Origin: Rothia kristinae NBRC 15354
Lineage (GTDB): Bacteria; Actinomycetota; Actinomycetes; Actinomycetales; Micrococcaceae
Direction of reading: 5' to 3'
Assembly (NCBI RefSeq): GCF_001570865.1
Contig: NZ_BCSM01000015.1
Span: forward strand, 1-64,000
DNA length: 64,000 nt
The notes beneath the pieces are model-generated. The model saw only the letters and a program-made list of their open reading frames with translations, did no database searches and had not been told where the DNA came from. Positions 8,614 through 18,377 of this stretch are shown piece after piece. The translations under genes were made by a program, and so were the position numbers. The first letter of the stretch is position 1. Every line of letters begins with the position of its first letter.

Positions 8614-8666
8614 GCGCACCAGGCTAACCATGACGACGGCGCCCCGGGTCTCGCCCACCCGGCACC

Positions 8667-8866
8667 GACCCGGCGCATCCGTTCCCGCACCCCACGCTCC
8701 CGACGCCGACCCGGCGCATCCGTTCCCGAAAAACCGATTTTCGGGAACAGATGCGCCGGGTCGCGGAAGGGGTGGGAACGGATGCGCCGGGTCGCGGAAG
8801 GGGTGGGAACGAAAGCGCCGCCTCGCCTCGGAGAAGGCGCCCGGGTGGGAACGAAAGCCCCGCCTC
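8667..8866. repeat. Array of 20-bp words around a 55-bp inverted core (locus A2)
   Basis: Six copies of the word, here mostly GACCCGGCGCATCCGTTCCC. Two are on the plus strand (8667, 8708) and four on the minus strand (8743, 8774, 8805, 8847). The innermost pair spans 8708-8762, 55 bp, with the A/T-rich centre GAAAAACCGATTTTC. The minus-strand units are 31, 31 and 42 bp apart, with repeated linker text (gcggaaggggt). It follows the 3' end of the AbgT gene. Confidence 0.88.
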
Positions 8867-8904
8867 GCGTCGGCGAGGACGCCGGAGTCGGACCGACGCC
8901 CGGC

Positions 8905-10557
8905 TCACCCGCCGATCATGATGCCGGCGCCCGGGCCCAGGGGCAGGTCGAAGAAGTAGAAGACGCACAGGACGATGAACCACCCGATCCAGAACAGGAT
9001 CGCGAAGGGCACCAGCCGGGCCATCACGGTGCCCAGGCCGGCCTTCGGCTCGTACTTGCGCAGCATGGTCAGGATGATCACCAGGTAGGGCGACAGCGGG
9101 GTGACCACCTGGGTCGCGGAGTCGCCGATGCGGAACGCGGCCTGCACGAAGGCCGGTTCGTACCCGAGCAGTCCGAACATCGGCACGAACACCGCCGCCA
9201 TCAGCGTCCACATCCCGGAGCCGGAGGTGATGAACAGGTTCAGCAGCGAGCACAGCAGGATGAACAGCACCACGATCGGAAAGCCGGTGATCCCCGCGTC
9301 CTGCAGCCCGGTGGCGAGCTTGACGGCGGTCCAGGAGCCGATCCCGGACCAGTTGAACAGGGCCACGAACTGCCCGAGGACGAAGGCGATGACGAGGAAC
9401 GGGATGAGGTCCTTCAGCGCCAGGCCCATGATGGTCGGCACGTCCTTCATGCCGCGCACCACCCCGGCCACGCGCCCGTAGACGTACCCGCCCACCGCGA
9501 ACAGCGCGAAGATGATGAACACCAGCGAGTCCATGAGCGGTGACTTGGGGAGGAATCCGCCGTCGTCGTTGCGCCACGGGGAGGCCGGCAGCAGCGCGAA
9601 CACGATCATCGCGATCCCGACGACGGCCAGGGCGACGGCGCCCCACACCAGCCCCTTCTTCTCCTGCGCGGTGACGGGCCCGGTCTGGTCGAACTGGTCC
9701 GCGGGGACGAAGGCGTCCTCCCCGCCGACGGCGCGCATCTGCCGGGTGGTGGGCTGGGCGGGATCCACCGGGTCGCCGCTCTCCTCCTGGGGGACCTGCT
9801 GCCGGTTCAGGCGCGGCTCGAGCACCTTGTCGATCAGCCACCCGCAGATGACGGTGAGCACCAGGGACGAGGCGATGTTGAACCAGTAGTTGGACAGCGG
9901 GGTGACGGTGGTGGCGGTCTGGGCGACCTGGGGGACGTTGGGCATCACGGCGTTGGTGATCCCGGCGAACAGCGCATCCAGGGTGGTGGGCAGCACCGCC
10001 GTCGAGAACCCGGCGTTGACGGCCGCGAAGCCGCCCAGGAGCCCGGCGACCGGGTGGCGACCGACGGCCTTGAAGGCGAGGGCGGCCAGCGGCGGGACGA
10101 CGAGGAAGGAGGAGTCCGCCATGATCGAGGCGGACACGCCCACGAACGCGACGGCGTAGGGCAGCAGCCAGCGCGGGGCGTTGCCGATGCCCAGGCGGAT
10201 GGCGGTGGAGAGGAAGCCGGTCTTGTCCGCGATGCCGATGCCGAGCAGGATCGTGGCGACGGTGACCAGCGGCGGGAATCCGATGTAGTTGTCCCCGATG
10301 GTGGAGGTGAACCAGGCGATGCCCTCCCCGGTGAACAGGCCCTTGATGGCGAGCTTCTCGTCGGAGCCGGGCATGGTGACCTCGGCCCCGCTCAGGGCCA
10401 TGACGGTGGAGATGGCGCCGGTGATCAGGAACAGGATGATGAACAGGGTGAAGGGCTCGGGCAGCTTGTTACCGAGCTTCTCCACGGCGGTGAGCAGACG
10501 GTCTCCGGCCCCGCGGGTGGGGGCGGTCTGCGCGGTGTCGGTGTCGGTGTCGGCCAT
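8905..10557 (-). CDS. AbgT-family transporter
   Basis: 550 residues with about 12 membrane segments. The family takes up p-aminobenzoyl-glutamate or exports sulfonamide-like drugs by proton exchange. Recognisable blocks are LPEPFTLFIILFLI near the N-terminus, VGVSASIMADSSFLVVPPL, and the C-terminal DSATQVVTPLSPYLVI. A hydrophilic loop (EPRLNRQQVPQEESGDPVD) lies mid-chain. ATG 10557 (MADTDTDT) is preferred over the upstream GTG/ATG because GGAG precedes it. It stands alone, divergent from azlC, and ends at array A2. Confidence 0.9.
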   Translation of the reverse strand: MADTDTDTAQTAPTRGAGDRLLTAVEKLGNKLPEPFTLFIILFLITGAISTVMALSGAEVTMPGSDEKLAIKGLFTGEGIAWFTSTIGDNYIGFPPLVTVATILLGIGIADKTGFLSTAIRLGIGNAPRWLLPYAVAFVGVSASIMADSSFLVVPPLAALAFKAVGRHPVAGLLGGFAAVNAGFSTAVLPTTLDALFAGITNAVMPNVPQVAQTATTVTPLSNYWFNIASSLVLTVICGWLIDKVLEPRLNRQQVPQEESGDPVDPAQPTTRQMRAVGGEDAFVPADQFDQTGPVTAQEKKGLVWGAVALAVVGIAMIVFALLPASPWRNDDGGFLPKSPLMDSLVFIIFALFAVGGYVYGRVAGVVRGMKDVPTIMGLALKDLIPFLVIAFVLGQFVALFNWSGIGSWTAVKLATGLQDAGITGFPIVVLFILLCSLLNLFITSGSGMWTLMAAVFVPMFGLLGYEPAFVQAAFRIGDSATQVVTPLSPYLVIILTMLRKYEPKAGLGTVMARLVPFAILFWIGWFIVLCVFYFFDLPLGPGAGIMIGG

Positions 10558-10721
10558 GGCGATCTCCGGGTCTCGGCGGGTGCGTGCGATGTGGCTCACG
10601 ACCCTACCGCCTGCGGATCACGAGCAGGTGACGGCGCGGTATCGGGGCCGGGGCCTGGATCGGGGCCGGGCGGCGTCGCCCCGATGTGACGGCGGCCAGT
10701 GGATATAGCACGATACGAAAT

Positions 10722-11474
10722 ATGAGATCCGTGCCCAGCTCCGGCCGACCGTGGTTCCCGGCGGTCGCTCCTGCCCAGCGCAGGGAGTGCGCGGTGATCG
10801 GGGTGACCCTGGTGGCTGTGGGCCTGTCCTACGGAGCGCTGTCCCAGGCCTCGGGCTTCCCCCTGTGGCAGACGGTGATGCTCGCGGCTCTGGCGATCGG
10901 CGGTGCTGCGGAGCTGACCTTCGTCGGGGTGGTGGCCGCCGGCGGCGCCCCGATCCTGGCGGTGCTGGGCGGCCTGCTGGTGAACTCCCGGAACTTCGCC
11001 TTCGGGCTGAGCATCGGCGAGTACGCTCCGCGGGGTGTGCGCCAGTACCTGGCGGCGCACCTGGCCAATGACGAGACGGCGGCCTTCGCGCGCCCAGGGG
11101 CGGATCGCACCGAGCGGTGGCAGCGCTTCGTCCTGATGGCGGTGGTCCTGTTCCCGGCATGGGTGGGCGGCGCCGCCCTGGGCCAGCTGCTGGGATCGGT
11201 GGTGGACGCGGACCGGCTGGGGCTGGACGCGGCGTTCCCGGTGATCCTGTTCTGCCTGGTGGTCCAGGACCTGCGCAGCCCCTTCCTGGGGGTGACGGCG
11301 GCCGGCGGCGCGCTGCTGGCGGTCGCGGCCACCCCCGTGCTGCCGCTGGGGCTGGGGGCCGTGGCCTCCCTGCTCGCGCTGATCCCGGCGGCCGCCTTCC
11401 TGAAGGTGCTCGCCCGGCGTCGTCGGCGGCCCGACGCCGGGGACGGCCGCGCGACGGCGGGAGGTGCGGCATGA
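10722..11474 (+). CDS. azlC: AzlC-family branched-chain amino acid exporter, large subunit
   Basis: 250 residues, multi-pass membrane protein. VGLSYGALSQASGFPLWQ and NSRNFAFGLSIGEY (the conserved N-x-R patch) are diagnostic of AzlC, the large subunit of the AzlCD/BrnFE exporter of leucine, isoleucine, valine and methionine. ATG 10722 sits within an AT-rich stretch and has no Shine-Dalgarno; with GATACG just upstream the transcript may start at or close to the ATG. Its stop overlaps the azlD start (ATGA). Confidence 0.9.
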   Translation: MRSVPSSGRPWFPAVAPAQRRECAVIGVTLVAVGLSYGALSQASGFPLWQTVMLAALAIGGAAELTFVGVVAAGGAPILAVLGGLLVNSRNFAFGLSIGEYAPRGVRQYLAAHLANDETAAFARPGADRTERWQRFVLMAVVLFPAWVGGAALGQLLGSVVDADRLGLDAAFPVILFCLVVQDLRSPFLGVTAAGGALLAVAATPVLPLGLGAVASLLALIPAAAFLKVLARRRRRPDAGDGRATAGGAA

Positions 11475-11863
11475 GCCCGGCGGCGTTCCTGGCGGCCCTG
11501 GCGGGCCTGGCCGGCGGCACCTACCTGATGCGGATCCTGGGGGTGAAGATCGGCGCGCTGTCCGCCCGCACGACGGCGCAGGAGGACGAGGCCGAACTCG
11601 CCCGGGAGACCGCGACCGCGGTGTCCCCGCACGAGCTGAGCCAGTCACCGGCGCGGCTGTGGATGGACCGGGCGACGGTGGTGCTGATCGTGGCGGTGGC
11701 GGCCACGACCATGCTCTTCGAGGGCCAGGAGGTCGTGGGTCCGGCGCGGATCATCGGGGCGGGCACGGGGATCCTGGCGGCCCTGCTCAAGGCCCCGATG
11801 CTGGCCTGCGTGGTCCTGGCGATGGCCGTCTGCGCGGGCCTGCGAGCGCTGGGAGTGGCGTGA
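11471..11863 (+). CDS. azlD: AzlD-family exporter, small subunit
   Basis: 130 residues with three to four membrane segments, matching the small partner of AzlC. GGTYLMRILGVKIG at the start is the conserved AzlD block. It is translationally coupled to azlC by the ATGA overlap at 11471-11474. It carries a somewhat long hydrophilic loop between the first and second segments (AQEDEAELARETATAV). Confidence 0.88.
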   Translation: MSPAAFLAALAGLAGGTYLMRILGVKIGALSARTTAQEDEAELARETATAVSPHELSQSPARLWMDRATVVLIVAVAATTMLFEGQEVVGPARIIGAGTGILAALLKAPMLACVVLAMAVCAGLRALGVA

Positions 11864-11885
11864 GCCCGGGAGCCGACGGCGCGGG

Positions 11886-13420
11886 TCAGCCGACCGCCGC
11901 CTCCCCCGCTTCTCCGCTCCCCGTCTCCGCGCGGCGTCGGGCCCTGCCCACCAGGAACCAGGTGAGGTAGCAGATCGCGACGAAGGGGACCGTCCAGAAC
12001 AGGGCGGGCCGCTGCTCCGGGTCCAACACGATCAGCACGCAGGAGGCGGCGGTCAGGACCAGCGCCAGCACCGGGACCACCGGGTAGCCCGGGGTGCGGT
12101 AGGGCAGGTCCTCCAGGCGCCCGCCCGCGGCGAGGTAGCGACATCGGAACACGAGCTGGCAGGCGCAGATCGCCACCCACACCAGCATGACCGCCAACCC
12201 GGAGATGGAGACCAGCACCAGGTACACGCTGCCGGGAGCGAGCACCGAGGAGAGCAGGGTCAGCAGTCCTCCCACCAGGCTCACGAGGGTCGCCCGCACC
12301 GGCACCCCGCGGCCGGTGGTGACGCCGAGGAAGCGCGGCACCATGCCCTGCTGGGCCAGCGACCAGAGCATGCGGGTTGAGGCATACAGCCCGGAGTTGG
12401 CGGCGGAGAGGATGGCGGTGAGGATCACCAGGTTCATGACGTCCGCGGCATACGGGACGCCGATCCGCTGCAGCACGGTGACGAACGGGCTCTCCACGAC
12501 CCCGGCCTCCCGGTACGGGATCAGCGCGGCGATCACGGTGATCGCCCCGAGGAAGAAGACCACGAGCCGCCAGAGGGCCGCGCGGATCGCCCGCGGCACC
12601 GCCTGCCGTGGATTCTGCGCCTCCCCCGCGGTGACGCCGATCAGCTCGGTCCCGGAGTACGCGAAGTCCACGGCGAGCATCGTCGTGAACACGATGGGCA
12701 GGCCGTGGGGGAACCAGCCGTCGGCGGTGAGCTCGGAAAAGAACGGCGCCGCAGAGCCGTCGTGCAGCGGCAGCAGGCCGACCATCGCCGCCGCCCCGAG
12801 CAGGATGAATGCGACGATCGCCACCACCTTGACCCCGGCCAGCCAGGATTCCGTGCGCCCGAAGATGCGCACCGAGCACAGGTTGATCCCGGCGATCAGC
12901 AGGATCGACGCCGCGGAGAACACCCACACCGGAACCTGCGGCAGCCACCGCTGCAGATCAGCCCGGAGGCCGTGAACTCGCTGCCCAGGGCCACCGTCCA
13001 GGTCAGCCAGTACAGCACGGCGACGGTGAATCCCGTGCCCGGGCCGAGGAATCGGGTGGCGTAGACGTGGAAGGAGCCGGTCCACGGCATCGCGGTGGAC
13101 AGCTCCCCGAGGCACATCATCACGAGGTAGACCAGCACCGCACCCACCCCGTAGGCCAGGATGGTGCCGGCCGGGCCGGCCTGGGAGATGGTGTACCCGG
13201 AGCTGAGGAACAGGCCCGTGCCGACCACCCCGCCCAGGGAGATCATCAGCAGGTGCCGCTGGGTCATCCCGCGGTGCAGGGCCGTCCCCTCCCCCGGGGC
13301 CGCCGCCTCAGGGGCCGCCTCCCCCGGCCCGACCGGATCGGACATCGGCGTCGCGCCGGCGATCTCTGGGGCGCTGACTCCCGACGACCCGGCCCCCTCG
13401 GGGGCCCGCTCTGAGCTCAT
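11886..13420 (-). pseudogene. mmuP: S-methylmethionine permease, frameshifted
   Basis: APC-family transporter read from ATG 13420 (GGAGAGCAGG upstream) in one frame to about base 12957, then in the next frame to 11886. Read together it follows E. coli MmuP closely: [63 protein letters not shown]. At 12955-12958 one base, most simply a C between ATC and TGCAGC, is missing; restoring it gives an even 511-residue protein. The first frame alone gives a truncated product ending shortly after the fourth membrane segment. It is divergent from mmuM, as expected for an S-methylmethionine salvage pair. A sequencing error is the main alternative. Confidence 0.85.
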
Positions 13421-13626
13421 CCTGCTCTCCGTTCTCCGAACCTGCCTGTCCCGCCGCCGCGCCGATCTCCGGCTCGGCTGCCTGCCGCCGACGCGCTGCG
13501 GACTCACGGCGAACGCACCGCGGACTCGCGGCGGGACGATCCGGGCGGCATCGGCGTAGGGTGCGTGCAGAACCCTCCCGCGCCGCGTCGGGAGCACCTG
13601 CGCACCGTCCCCGAAAGGAAGCCGCG

Positions 13627-14646
13627 ATGCCCCGCCAGCCCTTCCCCACCGCCCTGACCCAGGCCTCCGCGCCCCTGATCCTGGACGGCGCGATGGCCAC
13701 GGAGCTGGAGGGCCTGGGGGTGGACACCTCCACGCCCCTGTGGTCCGCGACGGCGCTGGCTGAGCATCCGGAAGCGGTGCGAGCCGTGCACGAGGCGTAC
13801 TACCGGGCCGGTGCCCAGGTGGCGACAACGAACACGTACCAGGCGAACATACCGGCCTTCACCGCGGCGGGATGGTCTGCGTGGGAAGCTGACGCGCTGC
13901 TGCAACGCGCCGTCACACTCGCACGCGAAGCACGGGATGCGGCGGCGTCGGACGGGTGGGTGGCCGGGTCCGTGGGACCGTACGGGGCGTACCTGGCGGA
14001 CGGCTCCGAGTACACGGGGCGGTACCAGCTGAGCGAGGAGGAGTTCCGGGACTTCCACCGACCGCGGCTGCGGGCCCTGCTGGGGGCGGGTGCGGAGGCG
14101 CTGGCCCTGGAGACCATGCCGCACGTCGGCGAGGTGCGCGCCCTGGTGCGGCAGCTGGCGCAGGAGTTCCCGGACGCCCGGGCGTGGGTGAGCCTGTCCG
14201 TGCGGCAGGCGTCCGACGGCGAGGCTGAGGCCGACGGGGGCGGTTCCGACGGCGGGACCGCGTCCGTGCCGGGCGGCGGCGGGCCCCGGGCTGATGACGA
14301 CGCCGCGCCCGTGCTGTGCGACGGCACCGCCCTGCCGGAGATCGCCGCCCTGCTCGAGGAGTCCCCGCAGGTGGTGGCCGTGGGGGTCAACTGCCTGCCG
14401 ATCCCCCGCGTGGCCCCGGCCCTGCGGGCGCTGCGTCGGGGCACGGCCAAGCCCCTGGTGGCCTACCCCAATTCGGGGGAGCGCTACGACCCGGTCACCA
14501 AATCCTGGGAGCCCGCCCCCGGCCCGGCCTCCCCGGCCGATGCCGCGGCCGCGTGGGCGGCGTCGGGCGCCCGACTGATCGGCGGCTGCTGCCGGACCAC
14601 CCCTTCGGACATCCGGCGAATCCGGGCCGCCCTCACCCACCCCTGA
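13627..14646 (+). CDS. mmuM: Homocysteine S-methyltransferase
   Basis: 339 residues, cytoplasmic TIM barrel that moves a methyl group from S-methylmethionine to homocysteine, giving two methionines. It opens with [15 protein letters not shown]. The zinc ligands are the Cys in GVNCLP (near residue 254) and the Cys pair in GGCCRT (near 319). A Gly/Asp-rich insertion sits at about residues 200-225. GAAAGGA precedes ATG 13627. It is divergent from the damaged mmuP, so methyl-donor uptake may now depend on another carrier. Confidence 0.93.
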   Translation: MPRQPFPTALTQASAPLILDGAMATELEGLGVDTSTPLWSATALAEHPEAVRAVHEAYYRAGAQVATTNTYQANIPAFTAAGWSAWEADALLQRAVTLAREARDAAASDGWVAGSVGPYGAYLADGSEYTGRYQLSEEEFRDFHRPRLRALLGAGAEALALETMPHVGEVRALVRQLAQEFPDARAWVSLSVRQASDGEAEADGGGSDGGTASVPGGGGPRADDDAAPVLCDGTALPEIAALLEESPQVVAVGVNCLPIPRVAPALRALRRGTAKPLVAYPNSGERYDPVTKSWEPAPGPASPADAAAAWAASGARLIGGCCRTTPSDIRRIRAALTHP

Positions 14647-14674
14647 GCGCCCCGCCCGCCGCCCGCGTCTGGGA

Positions 14675-14741
14675 TTTCGGGCCGGGTTCGTCGTTTCGGG
14701 ACGGGATATTCCGGTCCCGAAACGACGAACCCGTCCCGAAA
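14675..14741. repeat. Long hairpin, family B (copy B1)
   Basis: Palindrome of about 67 bp with 28-bp arms: each arm holds two copies of TTTCGGGACGGG or its near match separated by TTCGTCG, around a conserved asymmetric centre GGGATATTCCG. One arm mismatch (C for A near 14682). It lies between convergent mmuM and tenA. Near-identical copies occur at 52888-52952 and 55133-55201. Confidence 0.88.
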
Positions 14742-14762
14742 CCGGATGAGCGACAGGACCGG

Positions 14763-15467
14763 TCAGCGGGTCCAGACCTCCCGGCGGTGGGCGGCGTCCC
14801 AGAACAGCTCCTCCCACCGGCAGGCATCCAGGAAGGCCTCCCGCATCTGCTCGCGCATCGGGGCTGAGGCCTCGCGGGCCGCCTCCTCCACCAGGGCCAC
14901 CGCGCCCCGGGCCGACGCCGCGAACTCCGGGTCGCCGTACTCGGCCGCCCACCGGCGGAACGGATGCTCCGCCACCTCCTGCGCCCCGCCGGATAAGGCC
15001 AGGCCCACCTCCGCGTAGATCCAGAAGCAGGGCAGCACCGCCGCGGCCCCCACCGCGTAGGGGCGCACCGCGCAGGCCGCCACCAGGGAGTGCATATACC
15101 CGCGCGTCGTCGGGCTCGGGGCCTGCGGGCGCGGCAGATCCGCCAGCAGCGGGTCGGACAGCAGCTGCCCGTGCAGCGCCTGCTCGGCCTCGACGGCCGT
15201 GTGCGCGCTGCCCGCCCAGAACGCTCCCGCCCCGGCCGACGGCGCCTTCGCGGCCAGCAGGGCCAGGGCCCGGGAGTACTCGGCGAGGTAGAAGGCGTCC
15301 TGCTGCAGGTACTCCGCGAACGCCCCGGGATCCAGGCTCCCGTCGGCCAGCTGCCGCAGGAACGGCAGGCGCAGCACCCGCTCCCGGATGGTCCGGGCCT
15401 GCGCCCACCAGTGCCCGGTGTGCTCCCCCGCGCCCCAGCGGCCTTCGTCCAGCACGCTCAGCTCCAT
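14763..15467 (-). CDS. tenA: TenA-type aminopyrimidine aminohydrolase (thiaminase II)
   Basis: 234 residues. It hydrolyses amino-HMP from degraded thiamine to HMP for salvage. The catalytic Cys is in AVLPCFWIYAEVG and the catalytic Glu in CRWEELFWDAA. GDPEFAA and the N-terminal FLRQLADGSLDPGAFAEYLQQD are family blocks. Start chosen at ATG 15467; ATG 15500 (GGAGCGGAG just upstream) would add 11 residues. Last gene of the thi operon, separated from thiD by a long hairpin. Confidence 0.9.
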   Translation of the reverse strand: MELSVLDEGRWGAGEHTGHWWAQARTIRERVLRLPFLRQLADGSLDPGAFAEYLQQDAFYLAEYSRALALLAAKAPSAGAGAFWAGSAHTAVEAEQALHGQLLSDPLLADLPRPQAPSPTTRGYMHSLVAACAVRPYAVGAAAVLPCFWIYAEVGLALSGGAQEVAEHPFRRWAAEYGDPEFAASARGAVALVEEAAREASAPMREQMREAFLDACRWEELFWDAAHRREVWTR

Positions 15468-15525
15468 CGCGTCCCCATCTTCTCCTCGTCTCCTCGTCAT
15501 CTCCGCTCCTCCGACCCCAGCTCCG

Positions 15526-15582
15526 GGACCGTTTCGTGCATCCGGGACCGGATGATCCAGCTCCGAACGCACGAAGCGGTCC
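15526..15582. repeat. Intra-operon hairpin F between thiD and tenA
   Basis: GGACCGTTTCGTGC pairs with GCACGAAGCGGTCC (one G-T pair) around an inner palindrome ATCCGGGACCGGAT. It lies in the 148-bp gap between the thiD stop and the tenA start, in the same transcript, so it may reduce tenA expression or protect the upstream mRNA. It resembles hairpin E at 7221. Confidence 0.7.
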
Positions 15583-15615
15583 ACCAGCGACGCCCCCCGG
15601 TGAGCCGCGCCGCGC

Positions 15616-16530
15616 TCAGCGCAGCACCTGCGAGAGGTGGTCCACCGGCCCGTGCCCCGCCTGGGGTGTGCGGGAGAGCCGCCAGGCGGCGCCGTCGTGC
15701 AGGGCCCGGGAGAGGAACCGCTTCCCCTCCCGCACGGCCTCCACCAGCTGGGCGTCCCCCAGGGCCGGCCGACCCGCTGCCGCCTCGCCCGATGCCGCCC
15801 GGGCCGCGTGGGCCGCGATCGCGGAGGACAGCGTGCACCCCGTCCCATGGGTGTTGCGCGTCGGCACCCGCGGGGCCGACAGCTCCACGGTCCGCGCCGG
15901 GGCCCCGGACTCGTCGCGCACCGCCAGCACGTCCACGGCCCGACCCTCCGACGCCGCGTCGTCGTCCAGGTGCCCGCCCTTGAGCAGCGCCATCCGCGGC
16001 CCCAGCTCCAGCAGGGCCAGCGCCTGCTCCCGCATCCCCGCGAGATCATCGGCCGCGGGGGCCTCCCCCGCCCCGCCGCCCAGCAGGCGCGCGGCCTCCG
16101 GGAGGTTGGGGGTGATCACGTCCGCCAGCGGCACCAGCAGCTCCCGCAGCGCCGCCTCGGCCTCCTCGGCCAGCAGGGGATCGCCGCTGGTGGCGACCAT
16201 CACCGGATCCACCACCAGCGTCCCCAGCTGCGTCCGACGCCGCCGGAACAGCTGCGCCAGCGCCTCCACCACCTCGGCCTGCCCCAGCATCCCGGTCTTC
16301 ACGGCATCCACCGGGAGGTCATCCAGCACGGCCTCGACCTGGCTGACCGCGAAGTCCGCCGGCACCGGGTGGACCCCGCGCACCCCCGTCGTGTTCTGGC
16401 TGGTCAGGGCCGTCATCGCCGCCGTGCCGTACACCCCGAGCGCGTGGAAGGTCTTCAGATCCGCCTGGATCCCGGCCCCGCCGGAGGGATCGGAGCCGGC
16501 CACGCTCAGGGCCACCGCCGGGCGCCTCAC
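15616..16530 (-). CDS. thiD: Hydroxymethylpyrimidine (phosphate) kinase
   Basis: 304 residues, ribokinase-like fold. It phosphorylates HMP to HMP-P and then HMP-PP. VALSVAGSDPSGGAGIQADLK is the N-terminal signature (residues 6 onward), TGML and VVDPVMVATSGDPLL the substrate region, and RNTHGTGCTLSSAIAAHAA the anion-hole/ATP motif with the catalytic Asp position replaced in normal ThiD fashion by Cys (GTGC). GTG 16530 overlaps the thiE stop (GTGA). Confidence 0.93.
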   Translation of the reverse strand: MRRPAVALSVAGSDPSGGAGIQADLKTFHALGVYGTAAMTALTSQNTTGVRGVHPVPADFAVSQVEAVLDDLPVDAVKTGMLGQAEVVEALAQLFRRRRTQLGTLVVDPVMVATSGDPLLAEEAEAALRELLVPLADVITPNLPEAARLLGGGAGEAPAADDLAGMREQALALLELGPRMALLKGGHLDDDAASEGRAVDVLAVRDESGAPARTVELSAPRVPTRNTHGTGCTLSSAIAAHAARAASGEAAAGRPALGDAQLVEAVREGKRFLSRALHDGAAWRLSRTPQAGHGPVDHLSQVLR

Positions 16531-17252
16531 GACGCCGCTCCCTCGCTCCGCGCGGCCGGGGCGGCGCTGCCCGCCGCGGCCAGCACGCCCTCGTCCACCG
16601 CGGCGGCCCGCAGCTCTCGAGCCGCAGCCCGGGGGTTCTCCGACGCCGCGATCGCCGAGACCACGCAGATCCCGTCCACCCCGGCCCCTCGCAGCAACGG
16701 CAGGCGATCCGCCCGGATCCCCCCGATGCCCACCGCGACCAGCCCCGCGGCCCGCGCCGGACCGGCCAGCGCGGCCAGGCCCTCCGGACCCAGGGGCGCT
16801 GCGGCGTCGGTCTTGGTGGGGGTCGCCCACACGGGGCCGATCCCCACCAGGTCCGCCACCCCGGACTCCGCCGCGGCGCGCACCTCCTCCGCGGTGGAGG
16901 CGGACACGCCCACCATCCGCTCCGGGCCCACGGCCCGGCGGGCCACCGCCAGGGAGGCGTCGGACTGCCCCACGTGCACGTGCAACCCCAAGCGCTCGGC
17001 CACCCCGACGCGGTCGTTGACCACCAGCGCGGCGGTGCGCCCCAGCGCGTCCTCCGCCCGGCGCACCGCGTCCCGGCAGGCGCGGGCCAGGGCGAGGAAT
17101 GCGGCGTCGTCGGCGTGCTTATCCCGCACCTGCACGATCCCCGCACCCCCGGCCACGGCCTCGTACACCACGTGCGGCACCCGCTCCGGCCCGCCGCACA
17201 GGGCCGTGTCCGTGATGAAGTACAGCGCGGGGTCCACGCCCTCCGGGATCAT
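16527..17252 (-). CDS. thiE: Thiamine-phosphate synthase
   Basis: 241 residues, TIM barrel that joins HMP-PP and HET-P to give thiamine phosphate. Visible landmarks are [14 protein letters not shown] (substrate pyrophosphate binding), [21 protein letters not shown], and [13 protein letters not shown]. The C-terminus has an Ala-rich extension of about 20 residues. ATG 17252 overlaps the thiM stop (ATGA), so thiM, thiE and thiD are translationally coupled. Confidence 0.93.
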   Translation of the reverse strand: MIPEGVDPALYFITDTALCGGPERVPHVVYEAVAGGAGIVQVRDKHADDAAFLALARACRDAVRRAEDALGRTAALVVNDRVGVAERLGLHVHVGQSDASLAVARRAVGPERMVGVSASTAEEVRAAAESGVADLVGIGPVWATPTKTDAAAPLGPEGLAALAGPARAAGLVAVGIGGIRADRLPLLRGAGVDGICVVSAIAASENPRAAARELRAAAVDEGVLAAAGSAAPAARSEGAAS

Positions 17253-18376
17253 GCCAGCTCCTCCATCCCCACCAGCTCGACGATGCCGGCGCCGTCCAGT
17301 GCGTGCAGCGCGTCCAGCCACGCGACGCGGAAGGAGCCCGGCCCCCTGGCCTCGCGACCGGCCAGGATCCCGGCCGCCCCCAGGTGGGCATGGGCGGCCA
17401 GCACGGCGTCGTGGGCATCGAGGCGAACGGGCGTCTCCCGGCCCGGCGCGGCGGCATCCGGGGACTGTGAGCCCTGAGAAGAGCCGGTCCCCGCCGAGGA
17501 TCCTGCCTCCGACCGAGGTCCAGCGCCCATCTCCGGCCCGACCTCTGGCGAGGATCCGGCGTCCTGGCCGTCGGAGGCGGACTTCGCCTGCCCGCCGCCC
17601 GTGCCGGTCACCTCCCGAACGGCTCCCAGGTACGCGGCGACCACCGCGCCCAGCGCGCAGCCGGTGCCGATCACCAGGGGCATCAGCGGGTGCCCGCTGA
17701 CCAGGCGGGTGACCCGGTGCGCGGAGACGATCAGGTCCCGCTCCCCGGACACGGCCACCACCGCGCCGATGCGCTCGGCCAGGGCGCGGGCCGCCTCCAG
17801 GGCGGACTCCACGGTGTCCGTGGCGTCCACCCCGCGGCCGCCCGCGCCCCTCCCGGCGAGAGCGGAAACCTCGCTGGCGTTGCCGCGGATCGCCGCCGGA
17901 GACAGCTCGAGGACCTCCCGGGCGAAGCCGGTGCGCGGTTCGAGCACGCCGACCGCCACCGGATCCAGCACCCACGGCACCCCGTGATCCCGGGCGCCGG
18001 CGATGCCGCGGCGGTAGGCCAGCAGGTTCTCGTCGGAGGGGTTGCCCACGTTGACCAGGACGCCGTCGGCCAGGCCCGCGAAGACGCCGGCCTCCTCCGG
18101 GTGGTCCACCATCGCCGGGGACGCGCCGACGGCCAGGAGCACGTCCGCGCTGATCTCCCGGACGACGGAGTTGGTCATGGCGTGGACCAGGGGGCCGCGA
18201 GCGCGCACGGCATCCACGGCCGCGGCCACGCGCGCGGGAAGGTCGGAGGCCGACGCCTCCCCGGCGGGGGCGGAGCCGGGGGTATCGGGGCCGCGGTGCG
18301 ATGCGGCGTCGGGGGCTTGGGAGTTCGGGAGGTTCCGGGATTCCCGGGGGTCTCCGGACGTGGTGAAGTGCGTCAT
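17249..18376 (-). CDS. thiM: Hydroxyethylthiazole kinase with two extra low-complexity segments
   Basis: 375 residues, about 100 longer than usual. Phosphorylates the thiazole moiety for thiamine salvage. [32 protein letters not shown]-like text, GNASEVSAL and [17 protein letters not shown] (catalytic Cys region) are intact. The extra length is a 45-residue N-terminal tail and a Gly/Ser/Glu-rich insertion of about 60 residues after the GTGC helix; both look like disordered linkers. Its ATG lies one base from the 3' end of a TPP aptamer, which therefore controls entry to the whole operon. Confidence 0.9.
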   Translation of the reverse strand: MTHFTTSGDPRESRNLPNSQAPDAASHRGPDTPGSAPAGEASASDLPARVAAAVDAVRARGPLVHAMTNSVVREISADVLLAVGASPAMVDHPEEAGVFAGLADGVLVNVGNPSDENLLAYRRGIAGARDHGVPWVLDPVAVGVLEPRTGFAREVLELSPAAIRGNASEVSALAGRGAGGRGVDATDTVESALEAARALAERIGAVVAVSGERDLIVSAHRVTRLVSGHPLMPLVIGTGCALGAVVAAYLGAVREVTGTGGGQAKSASDGQDAGSSPEVGPEMGAGPRSEAGSSAGTGSSQGSQSPDAAAPGRETPVRLDAHDAVLAAHAHLGAAGILAGREARGPGSFRVAWLDALHALDGAGIVELVGMEELA

Positions 18377-18377
18377 G

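Noticed and set aside
12950-12965. Programmed frameshift in mmuP
   Set aside because: There is no slippery run or nearby stimulator, and related permeases are encoded in one frame.
14675-14741. Family B hairpins as IS terminal repeats or MITEs
   Set aside because: No target duplications flank the three copies and the flanks differ right at the arms, so there is no positive evidence for transposition.
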